DNA of 35,135 nt from an uncultured Actinomycetes bacterium. Lineage in GTDB: Bacteria; Actinomycetota; Actinomycetes; Mycobacteriales; Mycobacteriaceae. The DNA lies in assembly GCA_903877095.1 (NCBI GenBank), contig CAIRCP010000187.1:1-35135 (forward strand), written 5' to 3'. Every line of letters starts with the position of its first letter. Positions within the stretch are counted from its first letter, which is position 1. Made by a program: the position numbers and the translations under genes. The notes below the pieces were generated by a model, which saw nothing but the letters and a program-made list of their open reading frames with translations, was not told the DNA's origin and ran no database searches. Below are positions 8,369 through 17,466 of the stretch, piece after piece.

Positions 8369-9709
8369 TTACAACGACAGGTACTTCTTCAATTCGTAGG
8401 GGGTCACGTTGCTGCGGTATTCCTCCCACTCCGCGCGTTTGTTACGTAGGAAGTAGTCGAAAACGTGCTCACCCAGGGCCTCGGCGACCAACTCGGAGTT
8501 CTCCATCTCACCCAGGGCCACGCCCAGGCTGGACGGCAGTTCCCGGTAGCCCATCGCGCGGCGCTCCTCCGGTGTCAGGGTCCAGACGTTGTCCTCGGCC
8601 TGCGGCCCCAGGACGTAGTTCTTCTCGATGCCGCGCAGCCCGGCGGCCAGCAGCACCGCGCAGGTCAGGTAGGGGTTGCACGCCGAGTCGGGGCTGCGCA
8701 CCTCGACGCGGCGCGACGCCGCCTTGCGCGGGGTGTACATCGGCACGCGCACCAACGCCGACCGGTTGGCCGCGCCCCAGGATGCCGCCGTGGGCGCCTC
8801 TCCGCCGTGCACCAGCCGTTTGTAGGAGTTCACCCACTGGTTGGTGACGGCGCTGATCTCGGTGGCGTGCTCCAGAATTCCGGCGATGAACGACTTCGCC
8901 ACGTCGGAGAGCTGCAACGGGTCTCCCGCGCTGTGGAAGGCGTTGGTCTCGCCCTCGAACAGGCTCATGTGGGTGTGCATGGCCGAGCCGGGATACTCGG
9001 CGAACGGCTTGGGCATGAACGAGGCCCGCACGCCCTCGGCGAGCGCGACCTCCTTGACCACGTAGCGGAACGTCATCACGTTGTCGGCCATCGAAAGGGC
9101 GTCAGCGTAACGTAAATCGATCTCCTGCTGGCCGGGCGCACCCTCGTGATGGCTGAACTCCACCGAGATGCCCATCTGCTCCAGCGCGTCGATCGCGTGA
9201 CGGCGGAAGTTGGGCGCCGAGTCGTGCACGGCCTGGTCGAAGTAGCCGCCGTTATCAGCCGGGACGGGCACCGACCCGTCGTAGGGCCCGGGTTTGAGCA
9301 GGAAGAACTCGATCTCCGGATGGACGTAGCAGGAAAAGCCCAGATCGCTGGCCTTAGCGAGTTGGCGGCGAAGAACATGGCGGCTGTCCGCCCACGACGG
9401 CGACCCGTCGGGCATGGTGATGTCGCAGAACATCCGCGCCGAATGGTGCTGGCCGGAACTCGTGGTCCAGGGCAGCACCTGGAACGTCGACGGATCGGGG
9501 CGGGCCACCGTGTCGGATTCGAAGACCCGGGCGAAGCCCTCGATCGACGAGCCGTCGAACCCGATGCCCTCCTCGAAGGCGCCTTCCAACTCGGCCGGCG
9601 CGATGGCGACCGACTTGAGGTATCCGAGCACGTCGGTGAACCACAGCCGGACGAACCGGATGTCGCGTTCCTCCAGCGTGCGGAGCACGAATTCCTTTTG
9701 GCGGTCCAT
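8369..9709 (-). CDS. glnA2: Type I glutamine synthetase GlnA2
   Basis: The 446-residue enzyme makes glutamine from glutamate, ammonia and ATP in the cytoplasm. It has the beta-grasp N-terminus ([13 protein letters not shown]), the catalytic core ([39 protein letters not shown]) and the ATP/glutamate-binding region ([18 protein letters not shown]). The length and the name fit the GSI-alpha type. At the place where adenylylated GSI-beta enzymes have the NLYDLPPEE loop, this protein has NVWTLTPEE, with Trp for the modifiable Tyr. It is therefore unlikely to be a substrate of the neighbouring GlnE; glnA1 is outside the window. ATG 9709 agrees with the family start. A GTTAAC/GTAAC-type inverted repeat lies 20-41 bases upstream. 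Confidence 0.95.
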   Translation of the reverse strand: MDRQKEFVLRTLEERDIRFVRLWFTDVLGYLKSVAIAPAELEGAFEEGIGFDGSSIEGFARVFESDTVARPDPSTFQVLPWTTSSGQHHSARMFCDITMPDGSPSWADSRHVLRRQLAKASDLGFSCYVHPEIEFFLLKPGPYDGSVPVPADNGGYFDQAVHDSAPNFRRHAIDALEQMGISVEFSHHEGAPGQQEIDLRYADALSMADNVMTFRYVVKEVALAEGVRASFMPKPFAEYPGSAMHTHMSLFEGETNAFHSAGDPLQLSDVAKSFIAGILEHATEISAVTNQWVNSYKRLVHGGEAPTAASWGAANRSALVRVPMYTPRKAASRRVEVRSPDSACNPYLTCAVLLAAGLRGIEKNYVLGPQAEDNVWTLTPEERRAMGYRELPSSLGVALGEMENSELVAEALGEHVFDYFLRNKRAEWEEYRSNVTPYELKKYLSL

Positions 9710-9728
9710 GACGCGAGCGTAGGCAGCA

Positions 9729-9750
9729 GGTGTTAACTGCGTGTTACACC
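9729..9750 (-). promoter_or_regulatory. Inverted repeat upstream of glnA2, possible GlnR box
   Basis: On the minus strand GGTGTAAC, a 5-base spacer and GTTAACACC form an imperfect inverted repeat ending 20 bases before the glnA2 ATG. Read as a GlnR half-site pair it gives GTAAC, 6 bases, TTAAC, compared with the actinobacterial GTnAC-n6-GAAAC consensus, so the first half fits fully and the second at three of five positions. Nitrogen control of glnA2 makes GlnR plausible, but another palindrome-binding regulator is equally possible. Confidence 0.4.
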
Positions 9751-9759
9751 TGATGACGT

Positions 9760-11307
9760 TCAGCAGGACAGGTTGCCGGGCACCGCTCGATCGACGAAGT
9801 AGCTCACCACCGCGTCGTCGACGCAGTCGTTGCCGTCGAAGACCACGGTGTGCTGGGTGCCGTCGAAGGTGATCAGCGGTGCGTCCAACTGCCGGGCCAG
9901 GTCCACCCCGGCCTGGTACGGAGTGGCCGGGTCGTGGGTGGTGGAGACCACGACCACGCTGCCCGCCGGCGCCGCCGCGACGACGTGCGGCGCCGAGGTC
10001 GGCGGCACCGGCCAGAACGCGCACAGGTCGCGCGGGGCGTAGCCGGTGAAATCCCCGTAGGACAGGAACGGGGCGCGTTGGCGAATTTGCTTGTCCACCT
10101 GGGCCCACACCGCCGGATCGCTGGAGGTGGGCGAATCCACGCAGCGGATCGCGTTGAAGGCGTCCTGACCGTTGCTGTAATGACCGTTGTCATCACGGCC
10201 GTCGTAGTCATCGGCCAGCATCAGCAGGTCGCCGGCGTCCGACCCGCGCTGCAGGCCGAGCAGGCCACTGGTCAGGTACTTCCAGTACTGCGGCGTGTAG
10301 AGCGCGTTGATCGTGCCGGTGAGGGCGTCGGAGTAGCTCAGCCCGCGCGGATCCGACGTCGGACCCGGTTTGGTCACCAGCGGATTCACCAACTGGTGGT
10401 AGCGGTTGACGAATTGAGCCGGGTCGGTGCCCAGCGGGCAGTCGGGCGACTGCGCGCAGTCGGCGGCGAAGTCGTTGAAGGCCACCTGGAAGCCGGCCAT
10501 CTGCTCGACGAGGGAGTCCAGCGGATTCTGGTCAGGGTCGATCGCCCCGTCGAGGACCATGGTCCGCACCCGATTCGCGAACCGTTCCAAGTACGCCGTA
10601 CCCAGTTCGGTGCCGTAGCTGTAGCCCAGGAAGTTGATCTGATCCTCACCGAGCGCCTGGCGGACGGCGTCCATATCCTTTGCCGTCGAAGCGGTTCCGA
10701 CTCGGGCGAGGAATTCCTTGCCCATCCGGTCCAGGCACTCCCCAGCCATCGTTCGGTTGAGTTCCTCGATGCGTGCGACCCCGGCCGGGCTGTAGTCGAC
10801 CATCGACTCCCGGCGCCACGCGTCCTGCTCGGCGTCGCTCAGGCACCGCAGTTCCGGCGTCGAATGACCCACTCCCCGCGGGTCGAAAGCCACCAGATCG
10901 AAATGCTCGGCGACGGAACTGCCGGCCAGCGAGTCAGCAAGACTCACCATCGCGTCGACCGCCGACGCCCCCGGACCGCCGGGGTTCATCATCAGCACAC
11001 CGATCCGGTCGCCGCGCGCCGGGATCTTGATGACGGCCAGATTCGCTTGCGGGCCAGAGGGATTGGCATCGTCGATCGGCACCGGCACCGTGGCGCACAG
11101 GGCGGCCGGCAGGTAGGTGTCGGACACGAAACGTTCGCAGCCTCCCCACATGGCGGGTGCCGTCTGCCCGACGCCGGGGGCGGCGACAGCCGGTCCGGGT
11201 GCGATCACCCCGGTCAGCAGGGCGCACAGTGCGGCGGCCGACAAGATCGGGGAGGACATCGCGAACACGGCTGAGCCGGCCCTATTCGAGCGCGTCATGG
11301 CCGCCAT
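9760..11307 (-). CDS. Exported alpha/beta hydrolase, tripeptidyl-aminopeptidase-like (Rv2223c-type)
   Basis: The roughly 515-residue serine hydrolase has an N-terminal signal peptide (hydrophobic stretch ending in PAVAAPG, no lipobox cysteine), so it is probably released into the envelope. Domains follow the family order: an alpha/beta core with oxyanion loop NPGGPGASAVDA, FDPRGVGHS, and nucleophile elbow LGYSYGTELG, a helical lid, and a C-terminal TAP-like part with the Asp (STTHDPATPY) and His (DGTQHTVVF). Several paired cysteines suit an extracytoplasmic protein. It is a tandem paralogue of the next gene upstream and matches Rv2223c by position; its substrate is unknown. ATG 11307 and ATG 11298 are both possible starts. 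Confidence 0.88.
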   Translation of the reverse strand: MAAMTRSNRAGSAVFAMSSPILSAAALCALLTGVIAPGPAVAAPGVGQTAPAMWGGCERFVSDTYLPAALCATVPVPIDDANPSGPQANLAVIKIPARGDRIGVLMMNPGGPGASAVDAMVSLADSLAGSSVAEHFDLVAFDPRGVGHSTPELRCLSDAEQDAWRRESMVDYSPAGVARIEELNRTMAGECLDRMGKEFLARVGTASTAKDMDAVRQALGEDQINFLGYSYGTELGTAYLERFANRVRTMVLDGAIDPDQNPLDSLVEQMAGFQVAFNDFAADCAQSPDCPLGTDPAQFVNRYHQLVNPLVTKPGPTSDPRGLSYSDALTGTINALYTPQYWKYLTSGLLGLQRGSDAGDLLMLADDYDGRDDNGHYSNGQDAFNAIRCVDSPTSSDPAVWAQVDKQIRQRAPFLSYGDFTGYAPRDLCAFWPVPPTSAPHVVAAAPAGSVVVVSTTHDPATPYQAGVDLARQLDAPLITFDGTQHTVVFDGNDCVDDAVVSYFVDRAVPGNLSC

Positions 11308-11389
11308 AGTGACACGCCCGCCCGCACCCCGGCACTGCCGGCGGGTCACACCTCGGTATCAGAACCGCGACGGTTCTCGCCGCATCGTG

Positions 11390-12940
11390 TCAACCGCAGG
11401 TTGCGCCCTTCGGGGGCAGCTTGAGGTCCACAAGGTAGGCGGCGACGTAGTCGTCGACGCACTGCTCGCCCTGGAAGGCGACCGTGTGCTGGGTGCCCTT
11501 GAAGGTCAGCAGCCCGCCGCCGAGTTGCTTGGCCAGGTCAACACCGGCCTGATACGGCGTCGCCGGATCACCGGTAGTGGAGATCACCATCACCGGCGGC
11601 AGGCCGGGGGCCGTCGCGATGTGCGGACTACTGGTCGCCGGTACCGGCCAGAAGGCGCAGGTGCTCATGGGCGCGTGGCCGGTGAACTCCCCGAAGCTCA
11701 TGAACGGCGCGACCTCGCGCAGCCGGCGGTCCTCCTCGATCACCTTGTCGCGGTCGGTGACCGCGGGCTGATCGACGCAGTTGATGGCCACCCGGGCATC
11801 GGTGGCGTTGGTGTAATGGCCCTGGGGATCGCGGCGCATGTACATGTCGGCAAGAGCCAGCATGGTGTCGCCGCGGCCCTTGGTCATCTCGGTCAGCGCC
11901 TGGGTGAGATGTTTCCAGAGGTTGGGTGAGTACAGCGCCATGACGGTGCCGACGATCGCGTCGCTGTAAGCCAGGCCGCGGGGGTCCTTGGTCTTCAGCG
12001 GTTTCTGCACCAGCGGGTCGACCAGGCTGCGGTACACCGCGACGGACTTGGCCGGATCGGTTCCCAGCGGGCAGTTCATGTCCTTGGCGCAGTCGGCCGC
12101 GTAGTCGTTGAAAGCCTTCTGGAAGGCCTCCGCCTGGTCGATGTCGGCCTGGATGGGATCGGCGTTCGGGTCGACGGCGCCGTCGAGGATCATGGCGCGG
12201 ACCTTGTCGGGATAGGCCTCGGCATAGGCGGCGCCGATCCGGGTGCCGTAGGAGTAGCCGAGGTAATTCAGCTTGTCGTCGCCGACCGCGACCCGCAGGG
12301 CATCGAGATCCTTTGCGACGCTGACGGTTCCGACGTTTTCGAGAAAGTCGTTGCCCATCTTGTCGACACAGCGCGCAATGAATTCCTTTGTCGTCTTTTC
12401 GATGCGCTCCACACCCGCGGGGCTATAGTCGACCTGCGGGTCGGCCCGCAGCCGGTCGTTGTCCTCGTCGGAGTTGCACCACAGCGACGGGGTGGAGGCT
12501 CCGACACCGCGCGGGTCGAATCCCACCAGATCGAAGCGCTGGCGGACCGACCGCGGAAGCCCCTCGACCAGGCTGGCCGCGGCTTCGATCCCGGACTCGC
12601 CGGGGCCGCCCGGGTTGATGAACAGCGATCCGATCCGCTGCTCGCCGGTAGCCGGGAACCGGATCAGCGCGAGGGTGGCCTGGGAGCTGTCCGGATCGTC
12701 GTAGTTGACCGGGACCGCGATCTTGGCGCACTGAGCACTGGCCGGGATGGGGAGCGCGTTGCCACCGCCGCCGGAATGCCGGCACGGGCCCCACGACACC
12801 GGCTGGCCGATCCGCGGTTCGGCGAGAACGGCTGTCCCTCCCACCACGGTGCTGCAGCCCGCGCTGGCGGCCAGCAGGGCGGTGACGGCGGGAAGCACCA
12901 GGACGGTGCGCAGGTTCCGGGCGCGCGGAGAGAGCCTCAT
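11390..12940 (-). CDS. caeA: Lipoprotein serine protease/carboxylesterase CaeA (Hip1)
   Basis: The 516-residue protein is the apparent orthologue of M. tuberculosis Rv2224c, a cell-envelope serine hydrolase that trims exported proteins and affects envelope integrity. It has a lipoprotein signal peptide with lipobox ASAGC (Cys29), the oxyanion loop NPGGPGESGIEA, nucleophile motif LGYSYGTRIG (Ser230), catalytic Asp in STTGDPATPY and His in KGTQHTVAF, and a TAP-like C-terminus. The start is placed at ATG 12940 (MRLSPRARN), directly before the signal peptide; upstream in-frame codons do not resemble the family. It lies 82 bases upstream of its paralogue, and the pair probably arose by tandem duplication. 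The identity is strong; the exact substrate here is inferred. Confidence 0.92.
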   Translation of the reverse strand: MRLSPRARNLRTVLVLPAVTALLAASAGCSTVVGGTAVLAEPRIGQPVSWGPCRHSGGGGNALPIPASAQCAKIAVPVNYDDPDSSQATLALIRFPATGEQRIGSLFINPGGPGESGIEAAASLVEGLPRSVRQRFDLVGFDPRGVGASTPSLWCNSDEDNDRLRADPQVDYSPAGVERIEKTTKEFIARCVDKMGNDFLENVGTVSVAKDLDALRVAVGDDKLNYLGYSYGTRIGAAYAEAYPDKVRAMILDGAVDPNADPIQADIDQAEAFQKAFNDYAADCAKDMNCPLGTDPAKSVAVYRSLVDPLVQKPLKTKDPRGLAYSDAIVGTVMALYSPNLWKHLTQALTEMTKGRGDTMLALADMYMRRDPQGHYTNATDARVAINCVDQPAVTDRDKVIEEDRRLREVAPFMSFGEFTGHAPMSTCAFWPVPATSSPHIATAPGLPPVMVISTTGDPATPYQAGVDLAKQLGGGLLTFKGTQHTVAFQGEQCVDDYVAAYLVDLKLPPKGATCG

Positions 12941-12996
12941 GGCCAATATGCTGCCATGATCACCGGAGTTGGCTGGTAGGGCGACCCGCGGCACGC

Positions 12997-14415
12997 TCAG
13001 CGGGGTTCCGCGGTGGTCGCGGCCAACAACGCGGCGATGCCGGGGGCGAACCCGTCCGCCATGTCCCAAAGGTCGGGCAGCAGTTCCGGGCAGGAAATCA
13101 GGCCCACGTTGAGCCGGCCGTTGAGCGACATCACCGTGATGTTCAGACCCGAACCATGGAAGATCGGGCCCAGTGGATACATCGCCTGGACCTCGGCACC
13201 CAGAAAATAGAGCGGAACCTGCGGTCCGGGCACATTCGAGATCACCAGGTTGTGCACCGGGCGCGACTCGGTGAGCCGGGTTCGGGCGTACACCCGCATC
13301 GCAACCCCGAACACCGCCGGGCCGGCGAACTGGCTCCAGTCCTGCAAGAGGGTCGCCCCGATGGCCGAACTGTGTTCTTTGGCAACGGTATTGGCCTCCG
13401 CGATCGCCATCAGCCGCTCGGCTGGGTCCTCGATCCCGGAATGCAGGCTGGAGAACATGCCGGACACCTGATTGCGACCCGGGCGGTCGGAACGGTCATG
13501 CACCGAGACCGGGACCATGGCAACCAGGCTCGATTCCGGCAACTCGCCGCGGTCGAGCAGGTAGGTGCGCAGCACCCCCGACACCAGGGCCATCACCACG
13601 TCGTTGACCTTCACGCCGAAGTGGTCCTTGACGGTCTTGATGTCATCGAGATCAAGCTGGGCGAACGCCACGTTGCGATGCGCGGTGATGCTGCCGTTGA
13701 ACGGGCTCTGCGGGGCGGCGAACGGGTTGGCCATCGCGCGTCCGCCGGCCGCTCGACGTACGGTGTCGACCACCGTCGTCACGGTCGCCGGAAGCACATT
13801 GGTGGCCAGGTCGATCGGCCGGCTGGCAAACCTGCCGAGACCACCCAACGCGATCCGCAGCGGGTTCACCCCGCGCCCGGCTACCTCTACCGGGGCCGGC
13901 GGCGGCGGGTCCGGCTCGACGCTGCACAGCTGCGACATGATGTTGGCGCCCGTCACGCCGTCGACGGCCGCATGGTGCACCTTGGTCATCACCGCGAGGC
14001 GGCCGCCCTTGCGGGCGTCGCTGCCGTCGAGTCCCTCGATGGCCCACATCTCCCACAGCGGGCGCCGGCGGTCCAGCGGCAATGAGGCCAGATGCCCGCA
14101 TATCTCGGCCAGTTCCACCCGGCCCCCGGGGGCGGGCAGCCCGATGCGGTGCACATGGCGGTCGACGTCGAATTCCTCGTCCTCGACCCACACCGGATGG
14201 TCGAGGTTGAGGAAGGTGTTGCTCAGCTTCTCCCGGAACGACGGAATGGCCGCGATCCGCAGCGACAGCTCGTCGCGAAGGCGTTCGAAGCTGTATCCGC
14301 CCGGGATCGTGGACGTGTCGAGTTCCAATACCGAGCAGACGTGCAGGGGCTGGGTCGAGGTTTCCAGGTAGAGAAAACTGGCGTCCAAACCACTGAGCCG
14401 CTGTAGGTGCTCCAT
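12997..14415 (-). CDS. WS/DGAT-family wax ester synthase / diacylglycerol O-acyltransferase
   Basis: The 472-residue protein is a member of the mycobacterial Tgs family, which transfers acyl-CoA to diacylglycerol or long-chain alcohols to make storage lipid. The condensing motif HHAAVDG is at residues 147-153, preceded by the N-terminal LSGLDASFLYLE and RRPLWEMWAIEGL, and followed in the C-terminal domain by NDVVMALVSGVLR and the family block VISNVPGPQVPLYFLGA. The start at ATG 14415 (MEHLQRLSG) has AGGA 8-9 bases upstream; an ATG six codons earlier is less well spaced. It lies 56 bases upstream of caeA and is divergent from panB. In M. tuberculosis, as I recall it, panB directly follows caeA, so this gene looks like an insertion or lineage-specific retention. 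Confidence 0.9.
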   Translation of the reverse strand: MEHLQRLSGLDASFLYLETSTQPLHVCSVLELDTSTIPGGYSFERLRDELSLRIAAIPSFREKLSNTFLNLDHPVWVEDEEFDVDRHVHRIGLPAPGGRVELAEICGHLASLPLDRRRPLWEMWAIEGLDGSDARKGGRLAVMTKVHHAAVDGVTGANIMSQLCSVEPDPPPPAPVEVAGRGVNPLRIALGGLGRFASRPIDLATNVLPATVTTVVDTVRRAAGGRAMANPFAAPQSPFNGSITAHRNVAFAQLDLDDIKTVKDHFGVKVNDVVMALVSGVLRTYLLDRGELPESSLVAMVPVSVHDRSDRPGRNQVSGMFSSLHSGIEDPAERLMAIAEANTVAKEHSSAIGATLLQDWSQFAGPAVFGVAMRVYARTRLTESRPVHNLVISNVPGPQVPLYFLGAEVQAMYPLGPIFHGSGLNITVMSLNGRLNVGLISCPELLPDLWDMADGFAPGIAALLAATTAEPR

Positions 14416-14564
14416 TCGGTCGATCCTAGGCATGTTCGCTGTGATCAAGTGCACTCTCCCGGCGATTCCTCCGGGCTCCGCGCAATGGCAGAATGGAGGG
14501 GTCACGCGAACCCGGGGACCCGGATGGGCCTCGAGGATCGATCCGGCGAACATCTGGGGACAAC

Positions 14565-15404
14565 ATGTCAGAGCAGTCGCTTTATGGCACGCCCGCGCAA
14601 ACACCAACCCTCACCAAAATCCGTACCCACCATCTCCAGCGGATGAAGTCCGAAGGGCACAAGTGGGCCATGCTCACCGTCTACGACTTCTCCACCGCCC
14701 GGCTTTTCGACGAGGCGGGCATCCCCGTCCTGCTGGTGGGTGACTCCGCGGCCAACGTCGTCTACGGCTACGACACCACCGTTCCGGTCACAGCCGACGA
14801 ACTCATTCCGCTGGTCCGCGGCGTTGTCCGGGGCGCCCAGCATGCGCTGGTGGTGGCGGACCTGCCATTCGGCAGCTACGAGGGAGGTCCGGCCCAGGCG
14901 CTGGCCACCGCCACGCGGTTCCTGAAGGAAGCCGGCGCCCACGCGGTCAAGCTTGAGGGCGGCGAGCGGGTGGCTGACCAGATCGCGACATTGACCGCCG
15001 CCGGCATCCCGGTGATGGCCCACATCGGATTCACCCCGCAGAGCGTCAACAGCCTCGGCGGATTCCGGGTGCAGGGCCGCGGCGACGCCGCTGAGCAGAC
15101 CATCGCCGACGCGATCGCCGTCCAGGAGGCCGGCGCCTTCGCCGTCGTCATGGAGATGGTTCCCGCCGAACTGGCGACTCAGATCACCGGCAAGCTCACC
15201 ATCCCCACCGTCGGTATCGGCGCCGGCCGCAACTGCGACGCCCAGGTTTTGGTGTGGCAGGACATGGCCGGGCTCACCAGCGGAAAAACTGCCAAATTCG
15301 TCAAGAGGTTCGGTGACGTCGGCGGCGAATTGCGGCGGGCGGCGATGGACTACGCCGCTGAGGTTGCCACCGGCGCCTTCCCCGCCGAGGAACACAGCTT
15401 CTAA
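14565..15404 (+). CDS. panB: 3-methyl-2-oxobutanoate hydroxymethyltransferase
   Basis: The 279-residue enzyme carries out the first step of pantothenate synthesis, adding a hydroxymethyl group from 5,10-methylene-tetrahydrofolate to 2-oxoisovalerate. Family landmarks are [18 protein letters not shown], the metal-ligand block [18 protein letters not shown] from about residue 59, [43 protein letters not shown] and [17 protein letters not shown]. The length is normal for PanB. The start ATG 14565 (MSEQSLYG) has a GGGGA stretch just upstream. It is divergent from the acyltransferase gene, and the roughly 150 bases between them should hold both promoters. The next gene begins 57 bases downstream. 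Confidence 0.95.
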   Translation: MSEQSLYGTPAQTPTLTKIRTHHLQRMKSEGHKWAMLTVYDFSTARLFDEAGIPVLLVGDSAANVVYGYDTTVPVTADELIPLVRGVVRGAQHALVVADLPFGSYEGGPAQALATATRFLKEAGAHAVKLEGGERVADQIATLTAAGIPVMAHIGFTPQSVNSLGGFRVQGRGDAAEQTIADAIAVQEAGAFAVVMEMVPAELATQITGKLTIPTVGIGAGRNCDAQVLVWQDMAGLTSGKTAKFVKRFGDVGGELRRAAMDYAAEVATGAFPAEEHSF

Positions 15405-15461
15405 CCGGCTACTCCACGCCCAACCACGCCCAACCGGCGCTTCTTATGACACGCTGAGGTC

Positions 15462-16964
15462 ATGGGGAAATCGGGCGACGCGACGCGGGTCGTCGAGTTG
15501 GAGTTGAAGTTCGACGCGCCAGAGTCTGGCGTCACGCCCTGCTTCGACGGGCTCGCCATCGTGTCGCGCGTGGACAAGCCGCCGACGGAACATCTCGACG
15601 CGGTGTACTTCGACACCGTCAACCACGACCTCGCCGTCAACTGGATGACCCTTCGGCGCCGGACCGGCGGGCACGACGAGGGCTGGCATCTCAAACTCCC
15701 CGCCGGTAAAGCCCGAACCGAGATCCGCTCGCCGCTGGGCGCTACCGGGGACCACAGCGACGTGCCCGACGCGCTGCTCGACGTCGTCCGCGCCATCGTG
15801 CGAGACCGCCCGGTGGTGCCGGTGGCGCGGATCTCCACCGAGCGCGACCTGACCATGCTGTACGGCACGGACGGCACGGCGCTCGCGGAGTTCTGCGACG
15901 ACACCGTCACCGCCTACCGGCTCAATCCGGCCGACGGCAGCGCCGAGGGCGAACAGCAGTGGCGGGAATGGGAACTGGAACTGGTCGACGCCGGCATCGA
16001 TGACGCCAGCGGGGTTCTGGAACGGCTCGCGCACCGGGTGCACGACGCCGGCGGCACCCCCGCCGGCCACGGCTCGAAGCTGGCCAAGGTGCTGGGCGAA
16101 ACAACCCCTGATCGGCCGGAACCGCCGTCGGACCCGGTGCACCGCGCCGTCGCCGAACAGGTCGCGGAATTGCTGTCGTGGGATCGCGCGGTCCGGGCCG
16201 ATGCCGATGACGCCGTCCACCAGATGCGGGTCACCATCCGTCAGATCCGCAGTCTGCTGCAGGCCTCCGAGGAAGAATTCGGCCTCACCGACGACGCGAC
16301 GGTCCTCAGCGAACTGCGCGAGTTGGCCGGCGTACTGGGGATTGCCCGGGACGCCGAAGTGCTCACCGATCGCTACCGCGACGCGTTGGACGTCCTACCG
16401 CCGGAACTGGTGCGCGGGCCGGTGCGGCTGCGTCTGGTCGAGGGCGGCTGGCTGCGCTACAAGGCCGGGCTGAACCGATCGCTGAAGGCCATGCGGTCGG
16501 CGCGGTATTTCCGTCTGCTCGACGCGCTGGACGTCGTCGTGGTGAGCGCTCCCCCGCCGGACGAAGACCATCCCCATGCCACGATCCGGTCGGGGTACAA
16601 GCGCGTCCGCAACCGCGCCAGGGCCGCCGCAGAGGCCGTCGACGAGCATGAGCGCGACGAGGCTTTGCACCGAGTTCGAAAGGCCGCCAAGCGACTTCGC
16701 TACGTCGCTGCCGCCACCGGTCACAGCGACGTATCGGCCGACGCCAAGGTGATCCAGGGCCTGCTCGGAGACCAACAGGACAGCGTGGTGAGCCGGAATT
16801 TTCTGCTGTCAGAGGCTGCCGCCGCCCATGCCGCCGGTGAGGACACCTTCACCTACGGCGTGCTGTACCAGCGCGAAGAGGAATTGTCGCAGCAGTGCCG
16901 CGAGCAATTGGGCGACGCGCTGAAAGCCCTGCGCCGCAGCGTAAGGGCGACTCGGCCGGACTGA
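15462..16964 (+). CDS. CYTH and CHAD domain-containing protein
   Basis: The 500-residue protein has an N-terminal CYTH (triphosphate tunnel) domain, residues about 8-200, with the VELELKF signature, then LRRRTGGHDEGWHLKLPAG and later WREWELEL. A C-terminal CHAD domain, about 215-495, is helical and rich in conserved His/Arg (VHQMRVTIRQIRSLL, HRVRKAAKRLRYVA). CYTH domains bind or hydrolyse triphosphorylated compounds, and CHAD domains bind polyphosphate, so a role in polyphosphate or triphosphate metabolism is inferred; substrate is not visible. It corresponds in position and architecture to M. tuberculosis Rv2226. TATGAC at 15445-15450 lies 11 bases before the ATG and may be a -10 element for a very short leader. 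Confidence 0.9.
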   Translation: MGKSGDATRVVELELKFDAPESGVTPCFDGLAIVSRVDKPPTEHLDAVYFDTVNHDLAVNWMTLRRRTGGHDEGWHLKLPAGKARTEIRSPLGATGDHSDVPDALLDVVRAIVRDRPVVPVARISTERDLTMLYGTDGTALAEFCDDTVTAYRLNPADGSAEGEQQWREWELELVDAGIDDASGVLERLAHRVHDAGGTPAGHGSKLAKVLGETTPDRPEPPSDPVHRAVAEQVAELLSWDRAVRADADDAVHQMRVTIRQIRSLLQASEEEFGLTDDATVLSELRELAGVLGIARDAEVLTDRYRDALDVLPPELVRGPVRLRLVEGGWLRYKAGLNRSLKAMRSARYFRLLDALDVVVVSAPPPDEDHPHATIRSGYKRVRNRARAAAEAVDEHERDEALHRVRKAAKRLRYVAAATGHSDVSADAKVIQGLLGDQQDSVVSRNFLLSEAAAAHAAGEDTFTYGVLYQREEELSQQCREQLGDALKALRRSVRATRPD

Positions 16965-16975
16965 TGTACCAGGTT

Positions 16976-16984
16976 GCCCCGTAG

Positions 16985-16988
<4 letters not shown>
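16976..16988. terminator. Short GC hairpin between the CHAD gene and rnpB
   Basis: GCCCC, GTA, GGGGC forms a compact perfect hairpin just after the CHAD-gene stop codon and at the 3' end of rnpB. Being symmetrical, it could end both convergent transcripts. It partly overlaps the last bases of the rnpB P1 helix, so it may instead belong to the mature RNA end. Confidence 0.45.
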
Positions 16989-17391
<403 letters not shown>

Positions 17392-17466
17392 CCACTAACG
17401 TACTGCTCGGCGGTTGCCTTCCCCGAATGCGGGTGCTCCCCTGACCGTCAGCGCCTCATCAGTAGC

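Noticed and set aside
7194..8399. A 401-residue plus-strand frame opposite glnE
   Set aside because: It is antisense to a well-supported essential gene and has no recognisable domain; high GC makes such frames common.
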